This document shows positions 26,977 to 35,371 of a stretch of 64,000 nt of DNA, in pieces. The position numbers and the translations under genes were made by a program. The stretch's first letter is position 1, and the number at the start of each line of letters is the position of its first letter. The stretch comes from Natronosalvus vescus (lineage in GTDB: Archaea; Halobacteriota; Halobacteria; Halobacteriales; Natrialbaceae): assembly GCF_023973145.1 (NCBI RefSeq), contig NZ_CP099546.1:2170001-2234000 (forward strand), written 5' to 3'. The notes under the pieces are model-generated. The model was not told the origin of the DNA. It ran no database searches and was given only the letters and a program-made list of their open reading frames with translations.

Positions 26977-27116
26977 ACGTGACTCGAGGACGGCCGGCCT
27001 GACGGGCCTTTCGGTCTGGGTGAGCGGCTTTTTGCTTTCGTCTCCGCACGGTGGCCCGTCCGGTGGGGTCGTCGCCGTTCCGATTCCATTTTGTCGTGGC
27101 CGCCTCGAGAAGAGAT

Positions 27117-28277
27117 ATGAACGCGATCAAAGACGCCGTCCACGACTACGTCGAAGTCGACGGCGTTGCCCGGGACTTACTCGACACGGCGGCGATGCAG
27201 CGTCTCAGACACGTCAAACAGCTTTCGACGGTGCGCCTCGTCTACCCCTCGGCCAGCCACACGCGCTTCGAACACAGTCTCGGCGTCTACCACCTCGCCC
27301 GGCAAGCGCTCACCCAGCTCGGCATCGACGGCTCGCGCGCGGAGGCCGTCCGCGCGGCAGCACTCCTCCACGACGTCGGCCACGGCCCCTACGGCCACCA
27401 GACCGAACGGATCATCGAGCGTCGCCTCGGTCGACACCACGACGACGTCCACCACCTGTTCGAGTCCTCCGAACTCGCGGCCGTCCTCGAGTCACACGGG
27501 CTCGCCCCGGACGTCGTCGCCGATCTGATCGCCGGGAAGGGAAAACTCGGCCAGCTCGTGTCGGGTGACCTCGACGTGGATCGAATGGACTACCTCGTCC
27601 GGGACGCCCACCACACTGGCGTGCCGTACGGGACGGTCGACCCCGGACGGCTCGTTCGCGTCCTCCAGTTCGTCGACGGCACGCTCGCCCTCGAGGAGGG
27701 GAACGTGCCGACGGCGGAGAGTCTGCTCGTCGCCCGGGCGCTGATGAACGCGACGGTGTATCGTCACCACGTCTCCCGGATCGCCGGCTCGATGCTCGAG
27801 CGTGCCTCCGAAACCTTGCTCGATTCGACCGATCTCGCCCCCGAACGCTTCGCCCGGATGACCGACGCCGAACTCCTGGCGGCCCTGCGGGAGTGCCCGG
27901 AGACGGCGGACGCCGCCAAACGTCTCGTCGAACGGCGCCTCTACAAACGCGCCGTCTGGGCCGAACTCGAGGCCGTTCCCGACTGGCTCCTCGAGACGAA
28001 TGACGCGGATCAGCGCACCCTCGAGTCCGAGATCGCCGACGAGGCAGGCGTCGAGCCGGGGTCGGTGATCCTCGATTGCCCCGGTCGCCCGAGTATGCCC
28101 GAGACCGACACCCAGGTCGTCGTCGCTGGCTCCGTCCGACGCTTACACGAACAGTCGCCGCTCGTTCAGGGTCTTCAGGCCGCCCAGCAGGCCCAGTGGC
28201 GACTGGGCGTGTATGGGCCCGAGCCAATGCTCGAGGCCGTCGAGTCGGCCGCTGAGTCGGTGCTCGAGATCGCGTAA
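27117..28277 (+). CDS. HD-domain phosphohydrolase (dNTPase/SAMHD1-like)
   Basis: A 386-residue cytoplasmic protein of the HD superfamily. Metal-binding residues are clear: FEHSLGVYHLA (H53), the HD pair H85-D86 in AALLHDVGHGPYGHQTE, and the distal aspartate in SGDLDVDRMDYLVRDAHHTG. This order matches the dGTPase/SAMHD1/YdhJ group, which hydrolyses dNTPs or other nucleotides. The C-terminal 150 residues are helical and less conserved. The ATG at 27117 (MNAIKDAVHDYVEV) is the family-like start, 22 residues into the open frame. It diverges from the hydrolase at 26976. Confidence 0.88.
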   Translation: MNAIKDAVHDYVEVDGVARDLLDTAAMQRLRHVKQLSTVRLVYPSASHTRFEHSLGVYHLARQALTQLGIDGSRAEAVRAAALLHDVGHGPYGHQTERIIERRLGRHHDDVHHLFESSELAAVLESHGLAPDVVADLIAGKGKLGQLVSGDLDVDRMDYLVRDAHHTGVPYGTVDPGRLVRVLQFVDGTLALEEGNVPTAESLLVARALMNATVYRHHVSRIAGSMLERASETLLDSTDLAPERFARMTDAELLAALRECPETADAAKRLVERRLYKRAVWAELEAVPDWLLETNDADQRTLESEIADEAGVEPGSVILDCPGRPSMPETDTQVVVAGSVRRLHEQSPLVQGLQAAQQAQWRLGVYGPEPMLEAVESAAESVLEIA

Positions 28278-28602
28278 TGCCATACTGATCGCTCGCTGAA
28301 AACGAACTGTGTACTGCTCACTCGCTGAGAGTGTTGTGTGGTGCCCGTTCCCATTTCCACAACAAGGGGAACCGGCCGACCCTGCGCGCGATCGGCCGAA
28401 TTCGATGGTGGTTGGCGGATTCGATTCGTCTTCGCCCGTCCTCGGTACCCCTACCCAGTGACAGGCTATGTGGTGTATGCTGGCGTGGCACATGACTGTG
28501 TCGACCTCTTTCGATCCGTGCAACGCCCGCGGACGGTCGCCTCTCGAGGCGTCGACGGCCGTCTGACACACGTTTTTTACCGTTCGACACGGACGGCCTG
28601 CT
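28278..28602. other. Intergenic region upstream of the zinc-ribbon gene
   Basis: 325 bases with no convincing gene. The 3' end carries the TATA-like box of the next gene. The words CTCGCTGA recur at about 28292 and 28321. Open frames on both strands lack family-like text. Confidence 0.5.
28572..28580 (+). promoter_or_regulatory. TATA-like box of the 28603 gene
   Basis: GTTTTTTAC centred 27 nt before the ATG at 28603, supporting a leaderless transcript and this start. Confidence 0.6.
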
Positions 28603-29298
28603 ATGCGCGCAATCCAGACCTGTGACTTCTGTGAGCGGACGGCCACTGGCACGTTCGAGGTCGTCCCACAGCCGCTCGAGCCAACCGAGGCAGAACAGCG
28701 CCGAGTCGTCCTCTGTGAGGCCTGTCAGACTCGCCTCGAGTCGTTGCTCGAACCGCTATTCGACCGCCTGCTCGACGGGAACCGAACCGAGGGTGAGGAG
28801 AGCGACGCGACCACGGACGCCAGCCACAGGGAGCGAACGGCTACCGAGGGGATCACGCTCGGTGCGCCCACGTCGTCGGTCGAGACGAACGCCGACACGC
28901 ACGCACCCGACGACCCTGCCGAGGCGACCGCGGAGACCACCAACGTCGAGCCGGCCGATCAATCCGACGACTCGAGTGCCGGTGGAGAGGGAGATGCCGA
29001 GGACGATTCGGTCGACGCCGACGAAACTGTATCGGCTGGGTCGGTTGCCGGTGACTCGAGCGACGGAACGGACTCGAGTGAACCTGCGACTACAGACGAT
29101 CGAAACCGACCACCAGCGGCCTACGGGAAAGTACTTCGCCTCCTCAGTAACCGCGAGTTCCCGATGGCGCGATCGGACGTCGAGGGCCTCGCCGCAGGGG
29201 CCTACGAGCTCGAGGGGCACGAAGTGGAGGCGATCATCGACCACGCGATCGAGACTGGCGAGTTCGTCGAAGACGGAAGCCAGCTTCGACGAACCTAG
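28603..29298 (+). CDS. Zinc-finger protein with acidic linker and C-terminal helical domain
   Basis: A 231-residue protein of unknown function. Residues 1-50 hold two CxxC pairs (CDFCERTATG and LCEACQTRL) that should bind one zinc. Residues about 60-170 are a disordered Asp/Glu/Thr/Ser linker typical of halophiles. The last 60 residues (YGKVLRLLSNREFPMARSDVEGLAAGAYELEGHEVEAIIDHAIETGEFVEDG) are predicted helical and could be a winged-helix-like DNA-binding domain. The layout suggests a nucleic-acid-binding regulator. A TATA-like box is 27 nt upstream. It is followed by the repeat at 29299. Confidence 0.72.
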   Translation: MRAIQTCDFCERTATGTFEVVPQPLEPTEAEQRRVVLCEACQTRLESLLEPLFDRLLDGNRTEGEESDATTDASHRERTATEGITLGAPTSSVETNADTHAPDDPAEATAETTNVEPADQSDDSSAGGEGDAEDDSVDADETVSAGSVAGDSSDGTDSSEPATTDDRNRPPAAYGKVLRLLSNREFPMARSDVEGLAAGAYELEGHEVEAIIDHAIETGEFVEDGSQLRRT

Positions 29299-29329
29299 TG
29301 GCGTTCCAAGCCTGATCTGCTGAGCGAAA
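29299..29329 (+). repeat. Copy of a repeat shared with 7351-7402
   Basis: GTGGCGTTCCAAGCCTG (29299-29315) is the exact reverse complement of 7351-7367, and CTGCTGAGCGAAA (29317-29329) is identical to 7390-7402. Both sites follow a stop codon closely. It is probably a remnant of a dispersed or mobile element. Confidence 0.6.
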
Positions 29330-29421
29330 TTAGCCGGATGCGTTCTACTTCACGCAGTGATCAACGAGTGAAAGCGTCCTGAACGACTCGAGGGATCTTG
29401 CTCAGGGTGTCCCCTTCGTGC

Positions 29422-30009
29422 TTAGAGCGTTCCCTTCGTACTCGGCGTTCCATCCCGTCGCTCGTCGAGTCGGGTCGCGTCGTCGAGCGTTCGAGCGAGC
29501 GCCTTGAACAGGGCTTCGACCTCGTGGTGGGCGTTTTCCCCTTCTATAGCGAGGTGCAGCGTCAGTCCCGCGTGCATCGCCAGGGACTCCCCGAAGTGCC
29601 GGGCCATGTCGCTCGTGAACTCACCAATCTGTTCCTGTGAGAACGTCCCGTCGAAGTAAAACCGAGGGCGGCCACTGACGTCGACGACCGCACCCGCAAC
29701 CGCCTCGTCGAGCGGCACGCGCCGGTCGGCGTAGCGAACGATCCCGTCACGGTCACCGAGGGCTTCGTCGAACGCGGTGCCCAGCGTGATCGCGACGTCC
29801 TCGACCGTGTGGTGGTCGTCGACGTGCAGATCACCGTCGCAGGTCACCTCGAGGTCGAACAGGCCGTGTTTCGCGAACGCGGTACACATGTGATCGAAAA
29901 AGCCGATGCCGGTGTCCACTGTCGCCGTTCCCGTCCCGTCGATGTCGAGCGTACACTCGATCGAGGTCTCGGCGGTTTCCCGGGAGACCGTCGACGTTCG
30001 CTGACTCAT
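29422..30009 (-). CDS. hisB: Imidazoleglycerol-phosphate dehydratase
   Basis: Catalyses the dehydration step of histidine synthesis, using two Mn ions. It is 195 residues, the usual monofunctional length. Metal-binding motifs: [46 protein letters not shown] and [17 protein letters not shown]. The ATG at 30009 begins [18 protein letters not shown], which matches the family start; the 52-codon upstream extension does not. hisA lies about 0.6 kb away on the same strand but is separated by an opposite-strand gene, so the two are not in one operon. Confidence 0.95.
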   Translation of the reverse strand: MSQRTSTVSRETAETSIECTLDIDGTGTATVDTGIGFFDHMCTAFAKHGLFDLEVTCDGDLHVDDHHTVEDVAITLGTAFDEALGDRDGIVRYADRRVPLDEAVAGAVVDVSGRPRFYFDGTFSQEQIGEFTSDMARHFGESLAMHAGLTLHLAIEGENAHHEVEALFKALARTLDDATRLDERRDGTPSTKGTL

Positions 30010-30274
30010 ACCCGAACATCGCGGCTGATCGTACAAGGCGATTGTGTTCGTGGCGATACGTCGGTTCGAACACCTTCCGCCCGTCAGCGCCCACTCTCTG
30101 ACCGAATCGGAAACGAGCGGTTCTAGAGCGGTTTTAAAACGTCTACTGGATTTTAAAAACGCCAAAAAATGAATTTCGCGATTGTTAACGTGATGAAACG
30201 AGTCGAATTCACGCCAATATTCTGGCGGCTATATGCTGTGTGCAGTGAATGTCTGTTTTAGCCAGAGGTGCCTG
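30010..30274. promoter_or_regulatory. AT-rich divergent promoter region of hisB and the 30275 gene
   Basis: 265 bases, clearly AT-rich from 30128 to 30240 against a GC-rich background. It contains two related words, GGTTTTAAAAC (30130-30140) and ATTTTAAAAAC (30150-30160), and the inverted repeat CGCCA-ATATTC-TGGCG (about 30211-30226). These could be TATA elements and a regulator site for either gene. Confidence 0.45.
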
Positions 30275-30541
30275 ATGACCATGCCCAACCCCTCCCCGCC
30301 CACAACCGAATCGTCCACGCCGTCAGCCGGTGAGTACGCCACCCACCTTCGCCGACTTGGTCGTACAGTTAAACCCTCAGCACAGTTCCTGAGCTTCTGG
30401 CTGGCAATCGGCCTGCCGTTCGTGTACCTCCCCCTCCTCGCGAACGGACTCGGTGATCCGACGGTTGCCCTGACGTTCGTGACGCTGTTGTTCGTGAACG
30501 TCCTCGCTCTGTACGCTGGTCACGGCTACAACCGCACCTGA
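30275..30541 (+). CDS. Small membrane protein of unknown function
   Basis: An 88-residue protein with a Pro/Ser/Thr-rich N-terminus and two hydrophobic helices (FLSFWLAIGLPFVYLPLLANGL and VALTFVTLLFVNVLALYAGHG). Start ATG 30275; ATG 30281 is a close alternative. It lies between hisB and hisA but on the other strand, so it is unlikely to be part of histidine synthesis. I do not recognise the family. Confidence 0.62.
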   Translation: MTMPNPSPPTTESSTPSAGEYATHLRRLGRTVKPSAQFLSFWLAIGLPFVYLPLLANGLGDPTVALTFVTLLFVNVLALYAGHGYNRT

Positions 30542-30657
30542 TACTGGCGGATACCCCGGTTTACACACCGATCGTACTCGAGACGTGATCTCGTGTTGAC
30601 GAACGGGTGTCACACCGACTGCCCCTCTGGCGCTCCCCGTCCGCTACGACAATCGAC

Positions 30658-31398
30658 TCACTCACTGCGAGCGACGGCCGTGGCTTCCTCGAGCGTAAAC
30701 GCACCTTCGTACAGCGCGCTCCCGACGACGACGGCACTCGCGCCAGCCTCACGGATCGCCGTAATATCCTCGAGCGTCGCGACGCCGCCACTGGCGATTA
30801 TTGGAATATCCGTCGCTGATGTCAGTTCGTGGACGGGGGCGGTCTCGACGCCCTCGAGTTGTCCTTCGACGTCGACGTTCGTGAAGAGAATCGCGGCGGC
30901 TCCGAGTTCCTCGTAACGTGTGGCGGCCTCGACGGGGCTGATGCCGGTTCCTTCCGTCCAGCCCTCTACGACCACTTCCCCGTCTCTTGCATCGAGGCTG
31001 ACGACGACGGACGCCGGATGGCTCTCGCTGATGTCGGCGACGATCTTGGGGTTCTCGACGGCGGCCGTCCCGAGAATCACCCGATCGAGCCCGCGCTCGA
31101 GCAGGTCGATCGCTCCGTCGGCCGTTCGGATCCCGCCGCCGAGCTGGGTCGGGACGTCCACGGCCTCGAGCACTGCGTCGATCGCCTCGGCGTTCCGGCG
31201 CTCGCCCTCGAACGCACCGTCGAGGTCGACCAGGTGGAGGCTTTCCGCACCCGCCTCGATCCAGCGTCTCGCCGCGTCGACTGGATCGCCGTAGCGTTTC
31301 TCGGTGCCGCGTTCGCCCTGGACGAGCTGGACGACCTCACCGCCCTGTACGTCGACGGCGGGGATCACCTCGAACTCGGTGACCTGCTGTGTGGTCAT
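30658..31398 (-). CDS. hisA: ProFAR isomerase (phosphoribosylformimino AICAR ribotide isomerase)
   Basis: A TIM-barrel enzyme of histidine synthesis that isomerises ProFAR to PRFAR. The 246-residue protein has the two catalytic aspartates in FEVIPAVDVQGGEVV and SGISP/FTNVDVEGQ-type positions, and the phosphate-binding loops QLGGGIRTADGAID and IIASGGVATLEDI. Length and half-barrel repeat are normal. The ATG at 31398 (MTTQQVTEFEVIP) has a TATA-like box 27 nt upstream. Confidence 0.95.
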   Translation of the reverse strand: MTTQQVTEFEVIPAVDVQGGEVVQLVQGERGTEKRYGDPVDAARRWIEAGAESLHLVDLDGAFEGERRNAEAIDAVLEAVDVPTQLGGGIRTADGAIDLLERGLDRVILGTAAVENPKIVADISESHPASVVVSLDARDGEVVVEGWTEGTGISPVEAATRYEELGAAAILFTNVDVEGQLEGVETAPVHELTSATDIPIIASGGVATLEDITAIREAGASAVVVGSALYEGAFTLEEATAVARSE

Positions 31399-31420
31399 AC
31401 TCGAGAGAGCGGGGGCCCGC

Positions 31421-31428
31421 GAGTAAAG
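31421..31428 (-). promoter_or_regulatory. TATA-like box of hisA
   Basis: CTTTACTC on the minus strand, centred 27 nt before the ATG at 31398. Confidence 0.45.
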
Positions 31429-31566
31429 TCCCTCGTTTCGAGCAACTGATTACTGACGATCGTTCCGGGCAACTGACTACCGACGAGGTACACCAGGCGT
31501 CTCGAGGTGGTGGAGGATCATCGAGCCGACCTGGGGGTGGAAATCACGTCGGTGTCAAAAACAGAC

Positions 31567-31575
31567 GTATTTTTA
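31567..31575 (+). promoter_or_regulatory. TATA-like box of the phosphate transporter
   Basis: GTATTTTTA centred 28 nt before a GTG at 31599. It decides the start: the open frame reaches back to 31389, but transcription from this box would begin at about the GTG. Confidence 0.65.
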
Positions 31576-31598
31576 GCCTCCACCGCATACAGTCGTTC

Positions 31599-32780
31599 GT
31601 GTCGGACATACTGTTATACGCCGGTATCGTCGTCGCGATTTTCGTCGGCTACAACATCGGCGGCGCGACGACCGGGCCAGCGTTCGGTCCCGCTGTCGGG
31701 GCGAACGTCATCACAAAAGTCGCCGCCGCCGCGTTGATGTCCGTGTTCTTCTTCATCGGCGCATGGACGATCGGTCCAGCGGTCGTCGACACGCTCGGAA
31801 ACGACCTGATCACCGACAGCGATATTTTCACCCTCGAGGCCAACGTCGCCGTCCTCTTCTTCATCGGCGGTGCGCTGTTTATCGGAAACTACGCTGGCGT
31901 CCCCGCCTCGACGTCGATGACGGCCGTCGGTGCGATTGCGGCTCTCGGTCTCGCGACAGGCGAGTTGGACACGGCCGTCGCCGGTGAAATCGCCCTCTGG
32001 TGGGTCGTCGCCCCAGTCATCGGCTTCTGGGTCTCGGGTGTCGTCGGTCGGTACTTCTACCCGCAGATCAACGCCTGGGTCGCCATCGAACCCAACCGGG
32101 ACGGCGATCCCATGATCGCGATGGATCGCAGCGGCCTTCTACCCACGATTCGCTTCAGCGAGGGAGCGAGCCGACGGAAATCGAGTGGTGCACTCATCGT
32201 CGTCGCCATCGGCTGTCTCATGGCTTTCAGTTCGGGAACGAGCAACATCGCTAACGCGATCGCCCCCATCTACGGGGCTGGCGGCCTCGAGCTCGGCCCG
32301 CTCATCATCATCGGGTCGATCGCCGTCGCCGTCGGCGCGTTTACGATCGCTCGCCGCACCCTCGATACGCTCGGCAACGACATCACGAACCTGCCGTTAA
32401 CGGCGGCGATCATCGTCGCCGTCATCTCCTCGACGATCGTCATCCTCCTCTCAGCGATGGGGATTCCCGCGAGTTTCGTCGTCGTCGCCACGATGTCCAT
32501 CGTCGGTTTGGGCTGGGGGCGGGCAACCCGCACGACGACGCTCCCGGACGCTGCCAAGGGCGAGGAGACGGCCGTCTCGATCGGAGCGCTCACGGCGGAT
32601 GAAGAGGGCGAACAGCTCCCGGAAATTGGGGAAGAAGATACCACCGACATCCCTCGAGCATCCGACCTGTTCGACCCGTCGACGACGGCACGGGTCATCC
32701 TCATGCAAAACGTCGTACCACTCATCTCGACGGCGGCGGCGTTTCTCACGTTTCGCTTCGTGCCGTTCTTCGGCTTCTAA
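31599..32780 (+). CDS. pit: Inorganic phosphate transporter, PiT family
   Basis: A 393-residue membrane transporter with about ten hydrophobic segments in two homologous halves. The PiT signatures are GANVITK...FFFIGAWTIGPAV, NYAGVPASTSMTAVGAIAALGLA in the first half and GTSNIANAIAPIYGAGG, LTAAIIVAVISSTIVILLSAMGIPASFVVVATMSIVGLGWGRA in the second. It moves phosphate with Na+ or H+. A charged loop with Glu/Asp lies near residue 330. The GTG at 31599 (VSDILLYAGIVVAIFVGYNIG) is supported by the TATA box 28 nt upstream. A T-rich tract follows the stop. No PhoU-like DUF47 partner is adjacent. Confidence 0.92.
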   Translation: MSDILLYAGIVVAIFVGYNIGGATTGPAFGPAVGANVITKVAAAALMSVFFFIGAWTIGPAVVDTLGNDLITDSDIFTLEANVAVLFFIGGALFIGNYAGVPASTSMTAVGAIAALGLATGELDTAVAGEIALWWVVAPVIGFWVSGVVGRYFYPQINAWVAIEPNRDGDPMIAMDRSGLLPTIRFSEGASRRKSSGALIVVAIGCLMAFSSGTSNIANAIAPIYGAGGLELGPLIIIGSIAVAVGAFTIARRTLDTLGNDITNLPLTAAIIVAVISSTIVILLSAMGIPASFVVVATMSIVGLGWGRATRTTTLPDAAKGEETAVSIGALTADEEGEQLPEIGEEDTTDIPRASDLFDPSTTARVILMQNVVPLISTAAAFLTFRFVPFFGF

Positions 32781-32789
32781 GAGCGGTCG

Positions 32790-32800
32790 TTTCTCTTTTT
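32790..32800 (+). terminator. T-rich tract after the phosphate transporter
   Basis: TTTCTCTTTTT begins ten bases after the stop codon. Archaeal transcription often ends at such oligo-T runs. Confidence 0.45.
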
Positions 32801-32840
32801 CGGAGTGTCAGGTCTGATAAACCGTTGCAAATGAACAGCA

Positions 32841-32849
32841 AGCTATACC
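32841..32849 (+). promoter_or_regulatory. TATA-like box of the ferredoxin gene
   Basis: AGCTATACC centred 30 nt before the ATG at 32875; expected for the strong, leaderless ferredoxin transcript. Confidence 0.5.
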
Positions 32850-32874
32850 AGTACGGGCCTCGAAGCGCCACCTG

Positions 32875-33264
32875 ATGCCCACGGTAGAATACCTCAACTA
32901 CGAAGTGCTGGACGATCAGGGATGGGACATGGACGACGACGACCTCTTCGAGAAGGCGGCTGACGCCGGGTTCGACGACGAGGACTACGGCACTCTCGAG
33001 GTCAACGAAGGCGAGTACATCCTCGAGTCTGCCGAGGCCCAGGGCTACGACTGGCCCTTCTCGTGCCGTGCTGGCGCGTGTGCGAACTGTGCGGCCATCA
33101 TCAAAGAGGGCGAGATCCAGATGGACATGCAGCAGATCCTCTCGGACGAGGAAGTCGAGGACAAGAACGTTCGCCTGACCTGCATCGGTACCGCCGAATC
33201 CGAAGAGGTCAAAATCGTCTACAACGCGAAACACCTCGACTACCTGCAGAACCGCGTCATTTAA
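32875..33264 (+). CDS. fer: Haloarchaeal 2Fe-2S ferredoxin
   Basis: The abundant plant-type ferredoxin that accepts electrons from 2-oxoacid:ferredoxin oxidoreductases. It is 129 residues. The cluster ligands are C64, C69, C72 and C103 ([10 protein letters not shown] and LTCIGT). It has the halophile-specific N-terminal acidic insertion ([20 protein letters not shown]) that binds hydration water in high salt. The gene has its own promoter and stands alone. Confidence 0.96.
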   Translation: MPTVEYLNYEVLDDQGWDMDDDDLFEKAADAGFDDEDYGTLEVNEGEYILESAEAQGYDWPFSCRAGACANCAAIIKEGEIQMDMQQILSDEEVEDKNVRLTCIGTAESEEVKIVYNAKHLDYLQNRVI

Positions 33265-33435
33265 ACGCGCGTTCTCTGGATTCAGGATCGTGTCGGTCAC
33301 GTTCCGACACCCCGTTTTGAGATTGTTTCGAGCGGCATCGCTTGTGCCGTCGATGACAACGTATTCGTAGAGCGGGCTCAGGCCATCCTTCCTCGAGCCG
33401 TAACACTGACGACCCGTCGGCCCGCCGTAGCGCAC

Positions 33436-34470
33436 GTGTACGACGCTGTCCCGATCGCTTCGACACCCGACCTCCTCCGGCTCGTCGTCGTTCCCGTCTT
33501 CGCCTGGGCGGCCGTCCGCGACGTCAAGACCCGGCGGATCTCGAGCACGGTCTGGATCCCGCTGTCGGCGCTGGCGGCGATCCTCTTTCTGTGGGACGGC
33601 TGGGTCGCCTCTCGAACGGGCGGGTACGTCTGGACGCACGAGTTCCTGATTCCGGCGGCGATGAGCCTGGGACTCGTCGTGCCGCTCGCGTACCTCTTCT
33701 GGTGGTTCGGCGGCTTTGGCGGAGCTGACGCGAAGGCGCTGCTGGTACTCGCGCTGTTGGTACCCACGTATCCGGCCTACGTAATCGGCTCGTTGACGTT
33801 CCCGGCCGTCGCCCCGCAGACCGCGATGCCGTTCTCCCTGACGATTCTGACGAACGCCGTCCTGATCGGCGCGTTGATCCCGGTCGCACTCGCCGTTCGA
33901 AACGCTGTCGCCGGTCGGATTTCCCTCGTGATGTTCGTCGGCTGGCCGACAGCCTGGGACGCGATCCCGACGACGCACGGACGTCTGCTCGAGACGCCCG
34001 AGGGTCGCACTCGCCACGGCCTCGACCTGGACGCCCTCCGGATGTACCTGCGCTGGCGGGGACTCTCCCTCGAGGAACTCCGGGCTGACCCCGAGGGCTA
34101 TCGCGACCCGGTGAGCCTCCCCGCAGAACCGAACCCACCGACGGATGGGGCCGTCACCGCGACGGTCACGGAAGCCACCGCGGATGGCGGCTCGAGTGCG
34201 GCCGCCGATGGCGACGGGGCGGATGGAGTGGCGTCCACGACCCGACCAGACCCAGTCGGTGACGACCCCTGGGGTGTCGCGACGTTCCTCGAGGACATCG
34301 ACGGGACGGCCTACGGCACCGACCCGGAGACGCTTCGGGACGGGCTCGAGGTGCTGGCGACTGAGGACGTCGTCTGGGTGTCCCCCGGGACGCCGTTTCT
34401 GGTGCCCGTCTTCGGTGGGCTGCTCGTCGCGCTCGTCTACGGGGATCTGTTGCTCGGCCTGGTGTTCTGA
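33436..34470 (+). CDS. pibD: Prepilin peptidase (archaeal PibD-like, A24 family)
   Basis: An aspartic membrane protease that cleaves class III signal peptides of archaellins and type IV pilins. Catalytic aspartates are D29 in FAWAAVRDVKTRRIS and D98 in GGFGGADAKALL (the GxGD-like motif, here GAD). Six or so membrane helices fill residues 12-180. The C-terminal part has an extra acidic, low-complexity loop of about 60 residues and a final hydrophobic helix, giving 344 residues in total, as in other haloarchaeal PibD proteins. The start is a GTG at 33436. No pilin genes are adjacent. Confidence 0.9.
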   Translation: MYDAVPIASTPDLLRLVVVPVFAWAAVRDVKTRRISSTVWIPLSALAAILFLWDGWVASRTGGYVWTHEFLIPAAMSLGLVVPLAYLFWWFGGFGGADAKALLVLALLVPTYPAYVIGSLTFPAVAPQTAMPFSLTILTNAVLIGALIPVALAVRNAVAGRISLVMFVGWPTAWDAIPTTHGRLLETPEGRTRHGLDLDALRMYLRWRGLSLEELRADPEGYRDPVSLPAEPNPPTDGAVTATVTEATADGGSSAAADGDGADGVASTTRPDPVGDDPWGVATFLEDIDGTAYGTDPETLRDGLEVLATEDVVWVSPGTPFLVPVFGGLLVALVYGDLLLGLVF

Positions 34471-34514
34471 CTCTCGATAGCACTCGAGTGGCGGAGTGAT
34501 CGCCAAAATGGGCT

Positions 34515-34577
34515 ACCGGTCACCGGCCACCGGCTACCGATTACCGATTATTGATTATCGATTTCCGATTACTGATC
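34515..34577. repeat. 7-bp tandem repeat array (nine units)
   Basis: Nine consecutive heptamers drift in sequence: ACCGGTC, ACCGGCC, ACCGGCT, ACCGATT, ACCGATT, ATTGATT, ATCGATT, TCCGATT, ACTGATC. The array lies between two converging genes and its last unit contains the stop codon of the leftward small membrane protein. It is much more AT-rich at its right end. Confidence 0.75.
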
Positions 34578-34815
34578 ACAGTGTGCGCTCGTACAGCGGC
34601 ACGACCAGCGTCCAGAACACGACGAACAGACCGCCGCCAGCGATCACGAACAGCCACGGCAGATCGCTCGAGAGCTGGCCGGTCGGCGGCCCGCCGGCGA
34701 TCGCACCCACGGTGGCGACGACCAGCACGAAACAGCCGAGAAAACTCCCGAGTTCGATCGTCGCCGCAACCGGATGCGCGCGAAAGCGGGCCACGAAGCC
34801 GGTGAGTCCGAGCAT
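34576..34815 (-). CDS. Small haloarchaeal membrane protein
   Basis: A 79-residue protein with two hydrophobic helices (ELGSFLGCFVLVVATVGAIAG and LPWLFVIAGGGLFVVFWTLVVPL) and a basic N-terminus (LTGFVARFRAHP). It converges on pibD and ends within the 7-bp repeat array. I do not recognise the family. Confidence 0.65.
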   Translation of the reverse strand: MLGLTGFVARFRAHPVAATIELGSFLGCFVLVVATVGAIAGGPPTGQLSSDLPWLFVIAGGGLFVVFWTLVVPLYERTL

Positions 34816-34874
34816 ACCTCGAGGTGTCCCTCGAGGGTGATAACTCTCCCGGCAGCCAGTTTCAGGGTGGGCTC

Positions 34875-34952
34875 ATACGGTTTGCTGTAGTCTCTAACCG
34901 GTGATTGTCGACCCGGTGGGCAATCACCGGAAAAAGGCACAGCAAACCGTAT
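34875..34952. repeat. 78-bp nested inverted-repeat element
   Basis: Outer arms ATACGGTTTGCTGT (34875-34888) and ACAGCAAACCGTAT (34939-34952) are a perfect 14-bp inverted repeat. Inside them, CCGGTGATTG (34898-34907) pairs with CAATCACCGG (34921-34930). The right outer arm ends on the first base of the HIT gene stop codon. It could fold into a long RNA hairpin (a terminator or stability element) or be a MITE-like element. I recall similar sequences elsewhere in haloarchaeal genomes but cannot check. Confidence 0.8.
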
Positions 34953-35371
34953 CAGGCGCGCTCGTCGATCGCCGCCGCGATCTCGTCGAGTTCGTCGTCC
35001 TCGAGCGTCGGTGTCTCGCCCGCGATGGCGTGGATGGGGCCGCCGCCGTCGCCCTCGAACCGCGGCACGATGTGACAGTGGACGTGGGGAACCTCCTGGC
35101 CCGCTTCCTCGCCGTTGTTGAACGCGACGGTGGTCGCATCGGCGTCGACGCTCTCCTCGACGGCCGGTACCAGGCGGTGGATCGTCGCGTACAGATCCGC
35201 CGCGACGTCGTCGGGAACGTCGTTCAAGCGCTCGTACTCGTCCTTTGGAATGACGAGCGTGTGACCGGGCGCGAGCGGATTGGCGTCCAGGAACGCGAAC
35301 GTCGTCTCGTCCTCGTACACGACTCGAGCGGGGATGTCACCCGCGACGATCTGGCTGAATATCGTCGACAT
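34952..35371 (-). CDS. HIT-family nucleotide hydrolase
   Basis: A 139-residue histidine-triad protein that hydrolyses or transfers nucleotidyl groups (HINT/FHIT-like). The triad H96-x-H98-x-H100 is in EVPHVHCHIVPRF. Other conserved text is MSTIFSQIVAGDIPARVVYEDE, FLDANPLAPGHTLVIPKDEY and VAFNNGEEAGQ. The ATG at 35371 is the family start; the much longer open frame upstream is low-complexity Arg/Gly text. The nested inverted repeat abuts its stop codon. Confidence 0.92.
   Translation of the reverse strand: MSTIFSQIVAGDIPARVVYEDETTFAFLDANPLAPGHTLVIPKDEYERLNDVPDDVAADLYATIHRLVPAVEESVDADATTVAFNNGEEAGQEVPHVHCHIVPRFEGDGGGPIHAIAGETPTLEDDELDEIAAAIDERA

Noticed and set aside
32746-34506. 586-codon open frame antisense to ferredoxin and pibD
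   Set aside because: Shadow of two well-supported genes; low-complexity Arg/Glu text.
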